36,635 nucleotides of DNA from Piscirickettsia litoralis (GCF_001720395.1 NZ_MDTU01000001.1:587016-623650); one strand, 5' to 3'; positions 1 to 9,158 are shown, counted from the stretch's first letter. Notes: a model not told the origin generated them from the sequence alone. Made by a program: numbers and translations.

Positions 1-192
1 AAAAATCACCTTTTGATTAAAAACCACAAATCCTTTGAAACATATAAAAATAATTCACTCCATTCAAAAAAATTAATAACTATATATTCAAACATCATTC
101 GCCTTTATATTGAACTGCACCCGAAAAAAATGCAGTTTAAAGAAAAATCAATAAATTGAAATTAAATCAAAAAAAGAAATAACCGGAAAGAA

Positions 193-212
193 CCAAGAGA
201 CTTCACTCTTGG
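193..212 (-). terminator. Hairpin at the end of the suf operon
   Basis: Perfect 7-bp inverted repeat CCAAGAG / CTCTTGG with a 6-nt loop, three bases beyond the sufT stop codon when read on the minus strand. The following minus-strand sequence is T-rich (TTCTTTCC, later TTTCTTTTTTT) but does not give a clean U-tract at once. It is the only stem near the operon end, so I read it as the operon's terminator or 3' end stabiliser. The remaining bases, 1-192, are AT-rich and hold nothing I recognise. Confidence 0.5.
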
Positions 213-215
213 CTT

Positions 216-773
216 TTAAAAGACACCGAGCTCTAATTGAGCCGCTTCAGTCATCATATCTCGCGACCACGGCGGATCGAAAACAAGCTCGACATTCACT
301 TCAGCAATTTTTGGAATTTGACGAATTTTTGTTTCTGCATCTGCCATCAACACCGGCCCCATACCGCAACCCGGTGCAGTCAGTGTCATTTTAATCTGCA
401 CAAAGAAAGTTCCTTTTTCAGCCGGCATCACCTGACAGTCGTAAATTAGCCCCAAATCAACGATATTAACTGGAATTTCAGGATCATAGCATAATCTCAA
501 CTGGTTCCAGATATGCTCTTCTATTTCTTCTTGAGTCCATTGACGACCATCATCAACAATCGGCAATATGGGCTCTTTACCAATCGCATCAGCATCTTTG
601 CCATCCAGGCGAATTAAATTGCCATTCACATTCAAGGTATAGCTTCCACCTAAAGCCTGAGCGATTATCGCTTCAGTCCCGGGCTGTAATACAACATTAT
701 CCCCTGCTGGAATCAAATGGCCTTCGCACTCACGTGCAATCATAACTACTTCATATCGATGATTCATACTCAT
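216..773 (-). CDS. sufT: SufT-type Fe-S assembly protein (MIP18/DUF59)
   Basis: Protein of about 185 residues. The C-terminal half is a DUF59/MIP18 domain with the typical DPEIPVNIVDLGLIYD segment and the TLTAPGCGMGP motif carrying the conserved cysteine. The N-terminal extension is the kind found in SufT proteins of SUF operons, which act as auxiliary maturation factors in cluster delivery. I chose the ATG at 773 (MSMNHRY) because it overlaps the stop of the preceding carrier gene as ATGA, which indicates translational coupling. A longer reading from 809 would run well into that gene. Last gene of the suf operon, followed by a hairpin. Confidence 0.85.
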   Translation of the reverse strand: MSMNHRYEVVMIARECEGHLIPAGDNVVLQPGTEAIIAQALGGSYTLNVNGNLIRLDGKDADAIGKEPILPIVDDGRQWTQEEIEEHIWNQLRLCYDPEIPVNIVDLGLIYDCQVMPAEKGTFFVQIKMTLTAPGCGMGPVLMADAETKIRQIPKIAEVNVELVFDPPWSRDMMTEAAQLELGVF

Positions 774-1144
774 TCCGTCGTTACCGTAAAGCTCTCTCCA
801 CAGCCACATACTGCCGCTTCACGAGGGTTGTGAAAAACAACTTTAGACTGCCCCAAAGGCTGTGCGACATAATCTATCGTCATTCCATTAATTAATGGCA
901 AACTTGTCTTATCTATATACAGCGTCAAACCACTCTCTAAATCTAGGCGATCATCACCTTCCTTGCCATCATCCACTAAATCAGTTTCATAACGATAGCC
1001 TGAGCAACCACTTTTGCGTATGTAGAGCCTCAGTGCTTTCGCTCCTTCTTTATTAAGTACACTTAAAAAATGCTGTGCTGCATTTTCGGTCACTTTTATA
1101 TCTGCGGCCTCATTTGGATCAAAACCAACCACACCTTCTGACAT
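770..1144 (-). CDS. A-type Fe-S carrier (SufA/ErpA/IscA family)
   Basis: A 124-residue HesB/IscA-like protein. The three cluster-ligand cysteines of the family are present: C47 in KSGCSGY, and C113 and C115 in VCGCGESF near the C terminus. Proteins of this family accept Fe-S clusters from the SufBCD scaffold and pass them to apo-enzymes. It lies 12 nt after sufS and overlaps sufT by ATGA. In this position it is the operon's SufA equivalent. Sequence alone does not separate SufA from ErpA, so I give no symbol. Confidence 0.88.
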   Translation of the reverse strand: MSEGVVGFDPNEAADIKVTENAAQHFLSVLNKEGAKALRLYIRKSGCSGYRYETDLVDDGKEGDDRLDLESGLTLYIDKTSLPLINGMTIDYVAQPLGQSKVVFHNPREAAVCGCGESFTVTTE

Positions 1145-1156
1145 CTATTTTTACCT

Positions 1157-2371
1157 CTACATCAATAACCGTCGAACCGACTGCATACCAGCCATTAACT
1201 GCTCCACATCCTCAATATTACTATAAAGAACAAAAGACGCTCGCAACGTTGCTGACACTTTAAACTTTGCCATTAAAGGCATTGCACAATGGTGTCCAGT
1301 ACGCACTGCCACACCCTGCTGATCAAGCACCATGCTCACATCCTGAGCATGCACCCCTGGCACTACAAATGAGATCACGGAAACCTTTTTCTCTGCTTGA
1401 CCTATCAATTGGACACCGAAGTCTTCAAGCTGCTCAGTCGCTAACCGCAACAATTGCGCTTCATGCGCGGCCGCTAAGCTAATATCTATATTTTTCATAT
1501 AATTAACAGCAGCACCTAAAGCGATCACTCCTGCGATATTCGGCGTCCCAGACTCAAATTTCTGCGGTAAATCAGCATACTGAGTCTTTTCAAAAGATAC
1601 GGTTTCTATCATATCACCGCCTCCAAATACCGGCGGCATCCGCTCTAGCCATTTCTCTTTGCCATACAGCACACCCACCCCAGTCGGTCCATACAGCTTA
1701 TGGCCCGAAAAAACGAAGAAATCACAGCCTAGCTCTTGCACATCAATGTTCTGATGAACAATAGACTGAGCACCATCTAACAACACTGGAACGTCTTGCG
1801 CATGTGCTTTATCTATAATCGTTTTAACCGGATTAATTGTCCCTAACACATTAGAAACATGGGCAATGGCAATAAGTTTTGTTTTAGCTGTTAATAGCTT
1901 TTCAAAAGACGTTAGATCCAACTCGCCTAATTCATTAATCTCAATGACTTTAAGCACAGCACCATAACGCTCACACACCATTTGCCAAGGAACGATATTA
2001 GCATGATGCTCCATTGCACTAATAATAATCTCATCACCTGGCTGAATAAACGCCGCCGCAAAACTTTGTGCCACTGTATTGATCGCAGAAGTCGTCCCTG
2101 AGGTAAAAATAATTTCTTTTAGGCTCGTCGCATGAATAAATTCACGCACATCCTCACGAACAGCTTCATAACGTGTTGTCGCTAATTCACTTAAATGATG
2201 CACGCCACGATGGACATTTGAGTTATAATGCTTATAAAAATCAAGTTCGGCATCAATCACCGCTTGTGGCTTATGCGCTGTCGCTGCACTGTCCAAATAA
2301 GCCATGCGCCTGCCATGCACAGTATCACTTAAAATCGGAAAGTCCTGACGTATTTTCTCAACATCAAACAT
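1157..2371 (-). CDS. sufS: Cysteine desulfurase SufS
   Basis: A 404-residue group II cysteine desulfurase, the usual length for SufS. It removes sulfur from L-cysteine as a persulfide for cluster assembly and uses pyridoxal phosphate. The PLP lysine is K225 in FSGHKLYGPTG. The active-site cysteine is C362 in RTGHHCAMPLM, on the short loop typical of SufS rather than IscS. The N-terminal DSAATAHKP and the HHANIVPWQ segments are also family hallmarks. It begins 12 nt after sufD. No sufE or sufU acceptor gene follows in this operon. Confidence 0.95.
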   Translation of the reverse strand: MFDVEKIRQDFPILSDTVHGRRMAYLDSAATAHKPQAVIDAELDFYKHYNSNVHRGVHHLSELATTRYEAVREDVREFIHATSLKEIIFTSGTTSAINTVAQSFAAAFIQPGDEIIISAMEHHANIVPWQMVCERYGAVLKVIEINELGELDLTSFEKLLTAKTKLIAIAHVSNVLGTINPVKTIIDKAHAQDVPVLLDGAQSIVHQNIDVQELGCDFFVFSGHKLYGPTGVGVLYGKEKWLERMPPVFGGGDMIETVSFEKTQYADLPQKFESGTPNIAGVIALGAAVNYMKNIDISLAAAHEAQLLRLATEQLEDFGVQLIGQAEKKVSVISFVVPGVHAQDVSMVLDQQGVAVRTGHHCAMPLMAKFKVSATLRASFVLYSNIEDVEQLMAGMQSVRRLLM

Positions 2372-2383
2372 AATTATTTTCCC

Positions 2384-3709
2384 TCAAGCCTCGTCAAAGC
2401 CCATAACAGCATGATTCATTTTCACCTTCGCAACTTTTTCCACTCGGTCATGCACATTTTTGGCCGTAATTTTAGCAATAATATCACTGACAAAAGCATG
2501 GGTCAGCAAGCCTTTGGCTTCACTTTCGGCCACACCACGACTTTTTAAATAGAACAGTGCTTTTTCATCGAGCTGCCCAACGGTTGCGCCATGTGAGCAC
2601 TTCACATCATCCGCATAAATTTCCAGCTCCGGCTTAGTATCAATTTCAGCTTTAGAAGATAACAGTAAGTTATGGTTCGACTGGTGCGCCACAATTTGCG
2701 AAGTGTCTTTATGTACAATCACTTTACCGTTAAACACGCCATGACTTTTATCGTCCAATACCCCTTTAAAATGCTGTTCACTCGTTGTGTGGCTGGCTAA
2801 GTGTTCAACTAAAATATGGTTATCAACATGCTGGCGACCGGTTGGAATATAAATACCATCGAGTAAACAGTGCGCACCAGATTCACGTAGTTTAATGTCC
2901 ATATCATAGCGAGTTAAATCCCCGCCTAAAGCCGCATGGTGACAACGTAAGAAGCTATTTTTCGCCTGACTCATAAAAAGTCCGGCAATATGCTGCTGGC
3001 TATCCGCTTCTTCTGAAAGCTTATAATGGTTCAATGTTGCCCCTGGCGCTAAATCACCCACTGTCACAGAATTAGTCAGCCCGGCAGACTCACCCACACT
3101 CACAAAAGTTTCTATCATGGTCGCGCAGGCATTCTCACCTAGATCAACGATATGGCAATAATGGCTTAATGTATTTCCCGTCGAAATATGTAAGCATTGA
3201 ATTTCTTCAATACAAGCATTTTTAGGCACGCTGAGTAATAAACCATCTTCAAATAAAGCACAGTTTAATTGCGCCATCATATGGTTATTATTCACTTCTA
3301 TGCGTTCTAATAATGTCGACAATGTTTGATAATCAGCACCTAATAACTCAGAAATCGGCTTTATCATTACATGATCAGGAAAATCTAGCGTATCCGAATA
3401 ATCATTCGAATAAACCCCATCAATAAAAACAATTAATTTTGCACCTTGCACACGGTGCGCATCAATCAGTGCTGAATCAATAGTAATACTGCTATCTTTT
3501 TCTGTTTTATTTTCAAAGTTTAATTTTTCAAAATGACTGAGTGCGGTATATTTCCATTCTTCAATCTTCCGGTGCGGCAAACCAATAGAGATAAAATTTT
3601 GCCAAGCTTGCTCCTTAAACTCAGCTAACTTTATAAAACGAGGACTCATTTTATGCTGCAAGTAATAGTCATTAAATATAGCTGGAACTAACGCTTGATT
3701 TTCTTTCAT
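2384..3709 (-). CDS. sufD: Fe-S assembly scaffold subunit SufD
   Basis: A 441-residue protein of the SufB/SufD family, ending in the SufD-type beta-helix with SHGATVGQLDEKALFYLKSR, SEAKGLL and AFVSDII segments. SufD pairs with SufB and two SufC ATPases to form the scaffold on which clusters are built; it helps bring in iron. The conserved histidine of the SHGAT motif is present. The gene starts 4 nt after sufC and is intact, unlike sufB two genes upstream. The N-terminal third (GLPHRKIEEWKYT) also matches the family. Confidence 0.93.
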   Translation of the reverse strand: MKENQALVPAIFNDYYLQHKMSPRFIKLAEFKEQAWQNFISIGLPHRKIEEWKYTALSHFEKLNFENKTEKDSSITIDSALIDAHRVQGAKLIVFIDGVYSNDYSDTLDFPDHVMIKPISELLGADYQTLSTLLERIEVNNNHMMAQLNCALFEDGLLLSVPKNACIEEIQCLHISTGNTLSHYCHIVDLGENACATMIETFVSVGESAGLTNSVTVGDLAPGATLNHYKLSEEADSQQHIAGLFMSQAKNSFLRCHHAALGGDLTRYDMDIKLRESGAHCLLDGIYIPTGRQHVDNHILVEHLASHTTSEQHFKGVLDDKSHGVFNGKVIVHKDTSQIVAHQSNHNLLLSSKAEIDTKPELEIYADDVKCSHGATVGQLDEKALFYLKSRGVAESEAKGLLTHAFVSDIIAKITAKNVHDRVEKVAKVKMNHAVMGFDEA

Positions 3710-3713
3710 AATA

Positions 3714-4469
3714 TTAAGCCTTGCTTTCTGCGTTCAGCCAACCATAGCCTTTTTCTTCAAGTTCTAATGCTAAGTTTTTATCGCCCGATTTAATAATCTT
3801 TCCATCGGCTAATACATGAACATAATCCGGCTCGATATAATCAAGTAAGCGCTGATAGTGAGTGATCATGACAATCGCTTTATCTTTACCCCGCATATGA
3901 TTGACACCACCTGCTACTGTTTTTAGTGCATCAATATCAAGCCCAGAATCTGTTTCATCCAGAACAATAAGTTGCGGGTCAAGGAGTAGCATCTGCAAAA
4001 TTTCATTGCGCTTTTTCTCCCCGCCCGAAAAGCCTTCATTCACAGCACGTTTTAAAAATTTAGGGTCCATTTGTAATAATTTCATTTTTTCACGCGCTAA
4101 GGCCATAAAACTCATGCTATCAAGCTCAGCTTCACCACGCGCTTTGCGTACACTATTTAGTGCTGTACGTAAGAAATAAGCATTATTCACGCCAGGTATT
4201 TCAACTGGATACTGAAAAGCAAGGAAAATACCTGCACAAGCACGCTCTTCCGCACTCATTGCTAATAGCTCTTGATCATTAAAGCAAATATTTCCGGCAG
4301 TCACTTCATAGCCATCACGACCTGCCAGCACATTAGATAATGTACTTTTACCAGCACCATTCGGCCCCATAATCGCATGGACTTCACCCGGACGTACTTC
4401 AAGGCTTAAGCCTTTTAGAATCTCTTTGTTATCGCTCACTTGAGCATGAATTTTATTAATATTTAACAT
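3714..4469 (-). CDS. sufC: Fe-S assembly ATPase SufC
   Basis: A 251-residue ABC-type ATPase without membrane segments. Walker A GPNGAGKS is at residues 35-42, the family-specific signature FSGGE at 147-151, Walker B LIVLDETDSG near 167-176 with catalytic E172, and the H-loop histidine at about 204. SufC binds SufB and SufD, and its ATP-driven dimerisation reshapes the scaffold. It sits between sufB and sufD in the canonical order. There is a gap of about 48 nt after sufB, the largest gap within the operon, without an obvious internal promoter. Confidence 0.96.
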   Translation of the reverse strand: MLNINKIHAQVSDNKEILKGLSLEVRPGEVHAIMGPNGAGKSTLSNVLAGRDGYEVTAGNICFNDQELLAMSAEERACAGIFLAFQYPVEIPGVNNAYFLRTALNSVRKARGEAELDSMSFMALAREKMKLLQMDPKFLKRAVNEGFSGGEKKRNEILQMLLLDPQLIVLDETDSGLDIDALKTVAGGVNHMRGKDKAIVMITHYQRLLDYIEPDYVHVLADGKIIKSGDKNLALELEEKGYGWLNAESKA

Positions 4470-4517
4470 GGCAACTCTCTATCTCAATAATCTTAGTAAT
4501 TTTTATTTAATAATTAT

Positions 4518-5970
4518 TTAACCCACAGCACCTTCAAGACTGATTTCTAATAATTTTTGCGCCTCAACGGCAAACTCCATGGGTAACTCTTTGAATACTT
4601 CTTTACAAAAACCATTCACAATCATAGCCACTGCATCTTCTTCATTGATGCCGCGCTGTAAACAATAAAATAATTGATCTTCACTGATTTTTGAGGTGGT
4701 TGCCTCATGCTCAACCTGAGCTGATTTATTTTTCGTTTCGATGTAGGGGAAGGTATTGGCAGCACAGGTTCCACCGATCAACAAAGAATCACATTGAGTA
4801 AAGTTCCTGGCATTTTCGGCCATCGGATTAATTCGCACTAAACCTCGATAGCTATTCGAGCTTTTACCCGCAGAAATTCCTTTGGAAATAATGGTACTGC
4901 TGGTATTTTTACCCATATGAATCATCTTAGTTCCCGTATCTGCCTGCTGATAATTATTCGTCAGAGCAACAGAATAAAACTCACCGACCGAATTATCACC
5001 ACGCAACACAACACTGGGGTATTTCCAGGTCACTGCCGACCCTGTTTCGACTTGCGTCCAGGAGATCTTAGCGTTTTTATGACAAACACCACGTTTAGTC
5101 ACAAAATTATAAATGCCCCCTTTGCCTTCCTCATCCCCGGGATACCAGTTTTGTACCGTCGAATATTTAATTTCGGCATTATCCAGTGCAACTAATTCAA
5201 CCACAGCCGCATGCAACTGGTTCTCATCACGCATCGGCGCGGTACAACCTTCTAAATAGCTCACATGACTACTCTCTTCGGCAATAATTAAGGTACGCTC
5301 AAATTGCCCAGTATTAGCGGCATTAATCCTAAAATACGTTGATAATTCCATAGGGCAGCGCACGCCTTTAGGAATGTAAACAAAAGAGCCATCACTAAAT
5401 ACCGCTGAATTCAATGCGGCATAAAAGTTATCTTGCTTGGGTACAACGCTGCCTAAATAATTTTTTCACCAACTCAGGGTAATCGCGCACCGCTTCTGAA
5501 ATCGGGCAGAAAACCACCCCCGCTTCAGAAAGCTTTTCTTTAAATGTTGTTGCAATCGACACGCTGTCAAAAACAACATCAACAGCTACAACCCCAGCAA
5601 GACGTTTCTGCTCTTGCAGTGGAATTCCTAATTTATCATAAGTCTCTAATAATTTTGGATCGACTTCATCCAAGCTTTTTGGGCCATCTTGCTGGGAACG
5701 TGGCGCTGAGTAATAAACGATGTCTTCAAATTTCGGTGAGTCATAATGAACATGCGCCCAGGTCGGCTCGGCCATCTTGCGCCAAGCATGGTAAGCTTCT
5801 AAACGCCACTCTAGCAGCCATTCTGGTTCATTTTTCTTTGCTGAAATAGTTCGTACTGTCTCTTCACTCAAACCGGGTGAAATCGTTTCAGAGTCAATAT
5901 CAGTCACAAAACCATGTTCATAGTTTTGTTTAACTAAAGACTCCATATCTTGCTTATCATTAGGCATCAT
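4518..5970 (-). CDS. sufB: Fe-S assembly scaffold subunit SufB, frameshifted
   Basis: SufB in two frames: residues up to PELVKK are read from 5970 to about 5460, and the rest ([20 protein letters not shown] to the C terminus) from 5414 down to 4518. The break coincides with a run of six A on the coding strand (T6 at 5461-5466). Reading five A gives a seamless [18 protein letters not shown] and a 483-residue protein, close to the usual SufB length. SufB is the main scaffold that receives persulfide sulfur, and the downstream partners sufC, sufD and sufS are intact. I therefore favour a base-call error or slippage over true loss. No second SUF or ISC scaffold is in the window. Confidence 0.9.
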
Positions 5971-5971
5971 T

Positions 5972-6445
5972 TTATTTCACCTTTTTCACATTCGATATTT
6001 TTATTGTAATTTCATCAGACTCAGACGCGAGCGCAACTTTGTTTGATTGCTTGATCATCTCCTCAATAGACACGGCACTCAGTGATTGTGAGACAATCTG
6101 ATTCACCCATTGCCAATTCGGTTGCACAGCGCAATGCTCTGCATGATAACACTGTTGAGACTCCTGGCTGCATTCTGTCAAAGCAATTGGGCCATCTATT
6201 GCACAGACCACATCCGCTAAACTAATCTGGCTCGCAGCTCGTGCTAAGCGGTATCCTCCGTTGACACCTCTCACAGAGGTCAACGCATCAGCTAACACAA
6301 GCAATTTCAATACTTTTCTGACCGAAGGCAAAGCGACCTGAGTCTTCTCTGCGACCTCTACTGCACTAAAGCTACTCTCTGGACAGCGAGCAAAAAACCC
6401 CATAATGACTGTGGCATAATCTGCCATTTTGCTCACTCTTAACAT
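5972..6445 (-). CDS. sufR: Rrf2-family regulator of the SUF operon
   Basis: A 157-residue Rrf2/IscR-type winged-helix repressor or activator. The N-terminal HTH ([28 protein letters not shown]) is followed by the family [10 protein letters not shown] wing. Three cysteines, C92, C99 and C105 in C-x6-C-x5-C spacing, could bind an Fe-S cluster, as in the SUF-associated Rrf2 regulators of Xanthomonas-type operons. I chose the ATG at 6445 because AGGAAC lies 5-10 nt upstream and family members start with MLRVSK; an in-frame ATG at 6478 would overlap the predicted -10. First gene of the operon, 1 nt before sufB, so probably autoregulated. Confidence 0.9.
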   Translation of the reverse strand: MLRVSKMADYATVIMGFFARCPESSFSAVEVAEKTQVALPSVRKVLKLLVLADALTSVRGVNGGYRLARAASQISLADVVCAIDGPIALTECSQESQQCYHAEHCAVQPNWQWVNQIVSQSLSAVSIEEMIKQSNKVALASESDEITIKISNVKKVK

Positions 6446-6478
6446 TTTCGTTCCTAAACACGATAAACTGTGGGCCAT

Positions 6479-6507
6479 AATATAATACTAAAACAGTACT
6501 CTTTCAA
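6479..6507 (-). promoter_or_regulatory. Sigma70-type promoter of the suf operon
   Basis: On the minus strand, TTGAAA (6502-6507) and TATATT (6479-6484) are separated by exactly 17 bp, about 35 nt before the chosen sufR start. Both hexamers match the sigma70 consensus at five of six or better than four positions. Seen directly; activity is inferred. Confidence 0.65.
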
Positions 6508-6514
6508 CTTTCTT

Positions 6515-6539
6515 GTTCTAACTCTCCCATAGTTAGGAC
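6515..6539. promoter_or_regulatory. 25-bp palindrome, candidate Rrf2/SufR operator
   Basis: Two 9-bp arms, GTTCTAACT and AGTTAGGAC, separated by 7 bp. They are inverted copies with one mismatch, and the inner CTAACT / AGTTAG pair is perfect. It lies 8 bp upstream of the -35 element of the suf promoter. The size (25 bp, dyad) suits a dimeric Rrf2 protein, and the position upstream of -35 would suit activation more than simple occlusion. Binding by the adjacent regulator is inference. Confidence 0.5.
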
Positions 6540-6885
6540 CTGATTTAAAAGAAAATAGTTCTCCTCATTCAATGACCTCAAATCACTTCTCTTAAGGTTT
6601 TATCAATAAACCTGAATAAATAACGTTTTAACATGACCCTATATAAATAGAGCGCAGTCAAGCCATATCTATTTGAAAAATATAAAAAATAAACAAAAAC
6701 AACAAATCGATCAAAATTAATATTTGAAAGAAAAGAACAATCGTTTTAAAATAGCCACCTGTATAAGACTCCACACAAGATAAGGATATTTCCCTAAACA
6801 AAATTATAATAAATAATTTATTTAACTCGTTTCAATCACAGCTTCAATGCATTTAAAAACAAAGTTTTATAAAAAAATGAAAGGC
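6540..6885. other. Long AT-rich intergenic region
   Basis: About 345 bases between the divergent suf operator region and the promoter of the Sel1 lipoprotein gene. It is strongly AT-rich, has many short A and T runs, and no open frame with coding character on either strand. I see no tRNA, repeat or clear hairpin. Confidence 0.5.
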
Positions 6886-6913
6886 TTGCACTTTATAGCA
6901 AAAGCTCTAGAAT
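6886..6913 (+). promoter_or_regulatory. Sigma70-type promoter of the Sel1 lipoprotein gene
   Basis: TTGCAC (6886-6891) and TAGAAT (6908-6913) with a 16-bp spacer, 28 nt before the ATG at 6942. Both hexamers are good matches and the geometry is right. Confidence 0.6.
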
Positions 6914-6941
6914 GATAGGCTGCTAAGGTAGGGTAGTAAAT

Positions 6942-7637
6942 ATGCGAACAAACAATAAAAACACTATAAAATTAAGCATCATTACAATAAGTGCCCTGCT
7001 CGCAGGCTGCTCCACAATGAAACCTGCAACAGTCGTTAATCTTACTTCCCAGCAAAAAAAAATCATTGCTAAAGAAAAAGTAAATAATGCATCAACCGCG
7101 ATCACTTTAAATTTAGCAAAAAATAGCAACAACCGAGACCAAGGCCCTTATATTAGAACCTTTAAATACATGGCTCCCGTTTATCAAGCGAAAAAGCCAA
7201 GCTCAACAATCAGTAATATTCGCCTGGCCGCCACTGCCGGCAATCCTACCGCAGAACTCCAGTTAGGTACCTTATACCACGACGGCTACTGGTTAAAGAA
7301 AAGCAAGGAAAAAGCTTTCTTTTGGCTCCATAAAGCCGCATTAAACCAAGTCGCAATTGCTCAATACCGTGTGGGGCTCGCCTACCTCAATGGTGAAGGC
7401 ATCAAACAAAGCACAACAACCGCTTTTGCCTGGTTTCAACTCGCTGCTAATCATCAACTCACCCGTTCAGGTCAACAAGTCGACCAACTGATCTCAAGCT
7501 TCTCCCCCAAACAACTCCAGGATGCTGCTGCAGCAATTAGCCAAATTAAAGATGAAATTACCGGCCTAAAAAAGCAAAAAACCAGGCAGCAACGTCACCT
7601 TCATGCACTGAACCAAAAGAGTTCAGGGATTATTTAA
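6942..7637 (+). CDS. Sel1-repeat lipoprotein
   Basis: A 231-residue protein with a lipoprotein signal peptide: charged start, hydrophobic ITISALLAG, and lipobox LLAGC with C23 as the acylated residue. Residues of about 85-165 contain two Sel1/TPR-like repeats (AELQLGTLYHDGYWLKKSKE; YRVGLAYLNGEGIKQSTTTA), with the alternate Ala/Gly/Tyr pattern of the family. The C terminus is a basic, Gln-rich, probably helical tail. Sel1 proteins act as adaptors in protein complexes and are common in Legionella-like intracellular bacteria; the partner cannot be told from sequence. It has its own promoter and appears monocistronic. Confidence 0.8.
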   Translation: MRTNNKNTIKLSIITISALLAGCSTMKPATVVNLTSQQKKIIAKEKVNNASTAITLNLAKNSNNRDQGPYIRTFKYMAPVYQAKKPSSTISNIRLAATAGNPTAELQLGTLYHDGYWLKKSKEKAFFWLHKAALNQVAIAQYRVGLAYLNGEGIKQSTTTAFAWFQLAANHQLTRSGQQVDQLISSFSPKQLQDAAAAISQIKDEITGLKKQKTRQQRHLHALNQKSSGII

Positions 7638-7681
7638 AATTTCACTTGCTTATGTGTGCAGTGTCCGTTAGCATGTCACAA

Positions 7682-7704
7682 TAAATGTTATGTTATAACA
7701 TATC
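7682..7704. promoter_or_regulatory. Zur-box-like palindrome before the ZIP gene
   Basis: Perfect 7-bp inverted repeat ATGTTAT / ATAACAT with a 3-bp spacer (7685-7701), embedded in flanks AAATGTTAT and TATAACATATC. From memory this matches the gammaproteobacterial Zur consensus (GAAATGTTAT-N2/3-ATAACATTTC) at nearly all positions. It is 70 bp upstream of the start of a ZIP-type transporter, the kind of gene that zinc starvation induces through Zur. Confidence 0.6.
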
Positions 7705-7773
7705 CAAAATAACTTAACACAGAACACTTTTACCAAATTAACCTTTATCACTCATTCAAAAGTAGATTAAACT

Positions 7774-8539
7774 ATGTTTCTTAGCGAGTTAAAAATTCTT
7801 ACAGCCCTAATCATCTTAACTATCACTCTTATTGCAGGCTTTTACCCATTTAAAAAAAATTAAAAAACAATAACATAGTTCATATTCCCATCGGTGAAGC
7901 ACTCGCCGCCGGCATCTTCCTCGGGGCAGGCTTAATTCACATGCTAGGTGATGCTGCCAATGATTTTACTGCATCAGGTGTAGACTACCCAATTGCTTTT
8001 TTGACTTGCCGGTATTACCTTTTTAGCCTTACTCTGGCTGGAGCATTTAGGCAGTGCGTTTTATTTGAAAAAAAAATAAAGACAACCAACAAAGCCCTGC
8101 TTTCGCGATTATTGCCACCTTGATGCTTATTATTCACTCACTTCTCGAGGGAACAGCGCTGGGCTTAAGTGGTAGTTTTTCGCTATTCGCTGTGATCTTA
8201 TTTGCCATATTAGCCCACAAATGGGCAGCGAGCTTTGCTCTAGCTATACAATTGAGCAAAAGTCACCTAAAAATGAAATATAGTCTGAGTTTATTTCTCT
8301 TTTTTGCCCTAATGACTCCCTTGGGTATTCTCTTTGGTGATGTGATTTCTTCTAAATTATCTCATATCCATTCACTCGAGCCGATATTTAGCTCACTAGC
8401 GGCAGGTACATTTTTATATCTTGGCACCTTGCATGGGCTTAATCGTGCGGTGCTTATTGAAAAGTGTTGCAACTTAAAGCATTACAGTTATGTTGTCCTG
8501 GGGTTTGCTTTAATGGCTGTAGTTGCGATATGGACATAA
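7774..8539 (+). pseudogene. ZIP-family metal transporter, three frameshifts
   Basis: Multi-frame remains of a ZIP (ZupT/ZIP-like) permease for Zn2+ or a related ion. Frame 1 encodes the first membrane helix from the ATG at 7774. The next (PIGEALAAGIFLGAGLIHML) and the conserved IIHSLLEGTALGLS helix with its metal-binding His and Glu follow in other frames. The breaks are at A8 (7852-7859, needs nine), one extra base near 8004, and A9 (8068-8076, needs eight). Repairing all three gives a 254-residue protein, the family's usual size, with about eight membrane helices. Three indels make real decay more plausible here than elsewhere, though two are in homopolymers. A Zur-box-like site lies upstream. 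Confidence 0.72.
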
Positions 8540-8650
8540 CCCACGCGATAAAATCTAATCACGACTAAGAGGCAACCTTCGTGATAATACTAAGAGAAGT
8601 TGACTATGCTAGAATAAGCCTATTAAAACCAATCGAAGGTAATTTATAGG

Positions 8651-9151
8651 GTGATAAAGGCTAAAATATTCATAAGCAGTTGTTTAGTCGGTGCTAATGT
8701 CCGCTACCATGGTGGCAATGCACTTTTCAATCACCCCATCCTGCGGCGCTGGCAAGAGGAAGGACGCATTATTACCAGCTGCCCAGAGGTGATGGGAGGG
8801 GCAACAATTCCTCGCCCACCCTCAGAAATTACCACACCAGGAGCGGGCACAGCTGTCATTCAGGGTCAAGGCCATATTCAAAATCAAGATGGCACGGATG
8901 TCACCGAGCTTTACTTAAAAGGCGCTCAAAGCGCCCTTGGTCTCGCTAAGCAATACAATATTAAAATTGCAATTCTAAAAGAAAATAGCCCCTCGTGTGG
9001 AAGTCATTTTATTTATAGTGGCAAATTTAACGGCACTAGAATTCCAGGTCAAGGGGTCACCACCACTCTATTGAGCGCATCAGGCATAAAGGTCTTTAAT
9101 GAAAATCAGCTTGAAAAAGCCGATAGCTACCTTAAAAGACTTGCTATATAA
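8651..9151 (+). CDS. DUF523 family protein
   Basis: A 166-residue DUF523 protein. The family cysteine motifs are all present: SSCLVGANVRYHGG near the N terminus, SCPEVMGG at about 43-50, and KENSPSCGS at about 109-117. The function of the family is not established; the conserved cysteines suggest metal, sulfur or nucleotide chemistry. The start is GTG, with GAAGG about 11 nt upstream. The first residues after the start already match the family. It is a single gene between the ZIP remnant and the convergent dnaQ. Some relatives are fused to a DUF1722 domain; this one is not. Confidence 0.85.
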   Translation: MIKAKIFISSCLVGANVRYHGGNALFNHPILRRWQEEGRIITSCPEVMGGATIPRPPSEITTPGAGTAVIQGQGHIQNQDGTDVTELYLKGAQSALGLAKQYNIKIAILKENSPSCGSHFIYSGKFNGTRIPGQGVTTTLLSASGIKVFNENQLEKADSYLKRLAI

Positions 9152-9158
9152 AATACAA

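Noticed and set aside
3901-4179. Plus-strand 92-codon open frame opposite sufC
   Set aside because: Antisense to a well-conserved ATPase and without coding character; a shadow frame.
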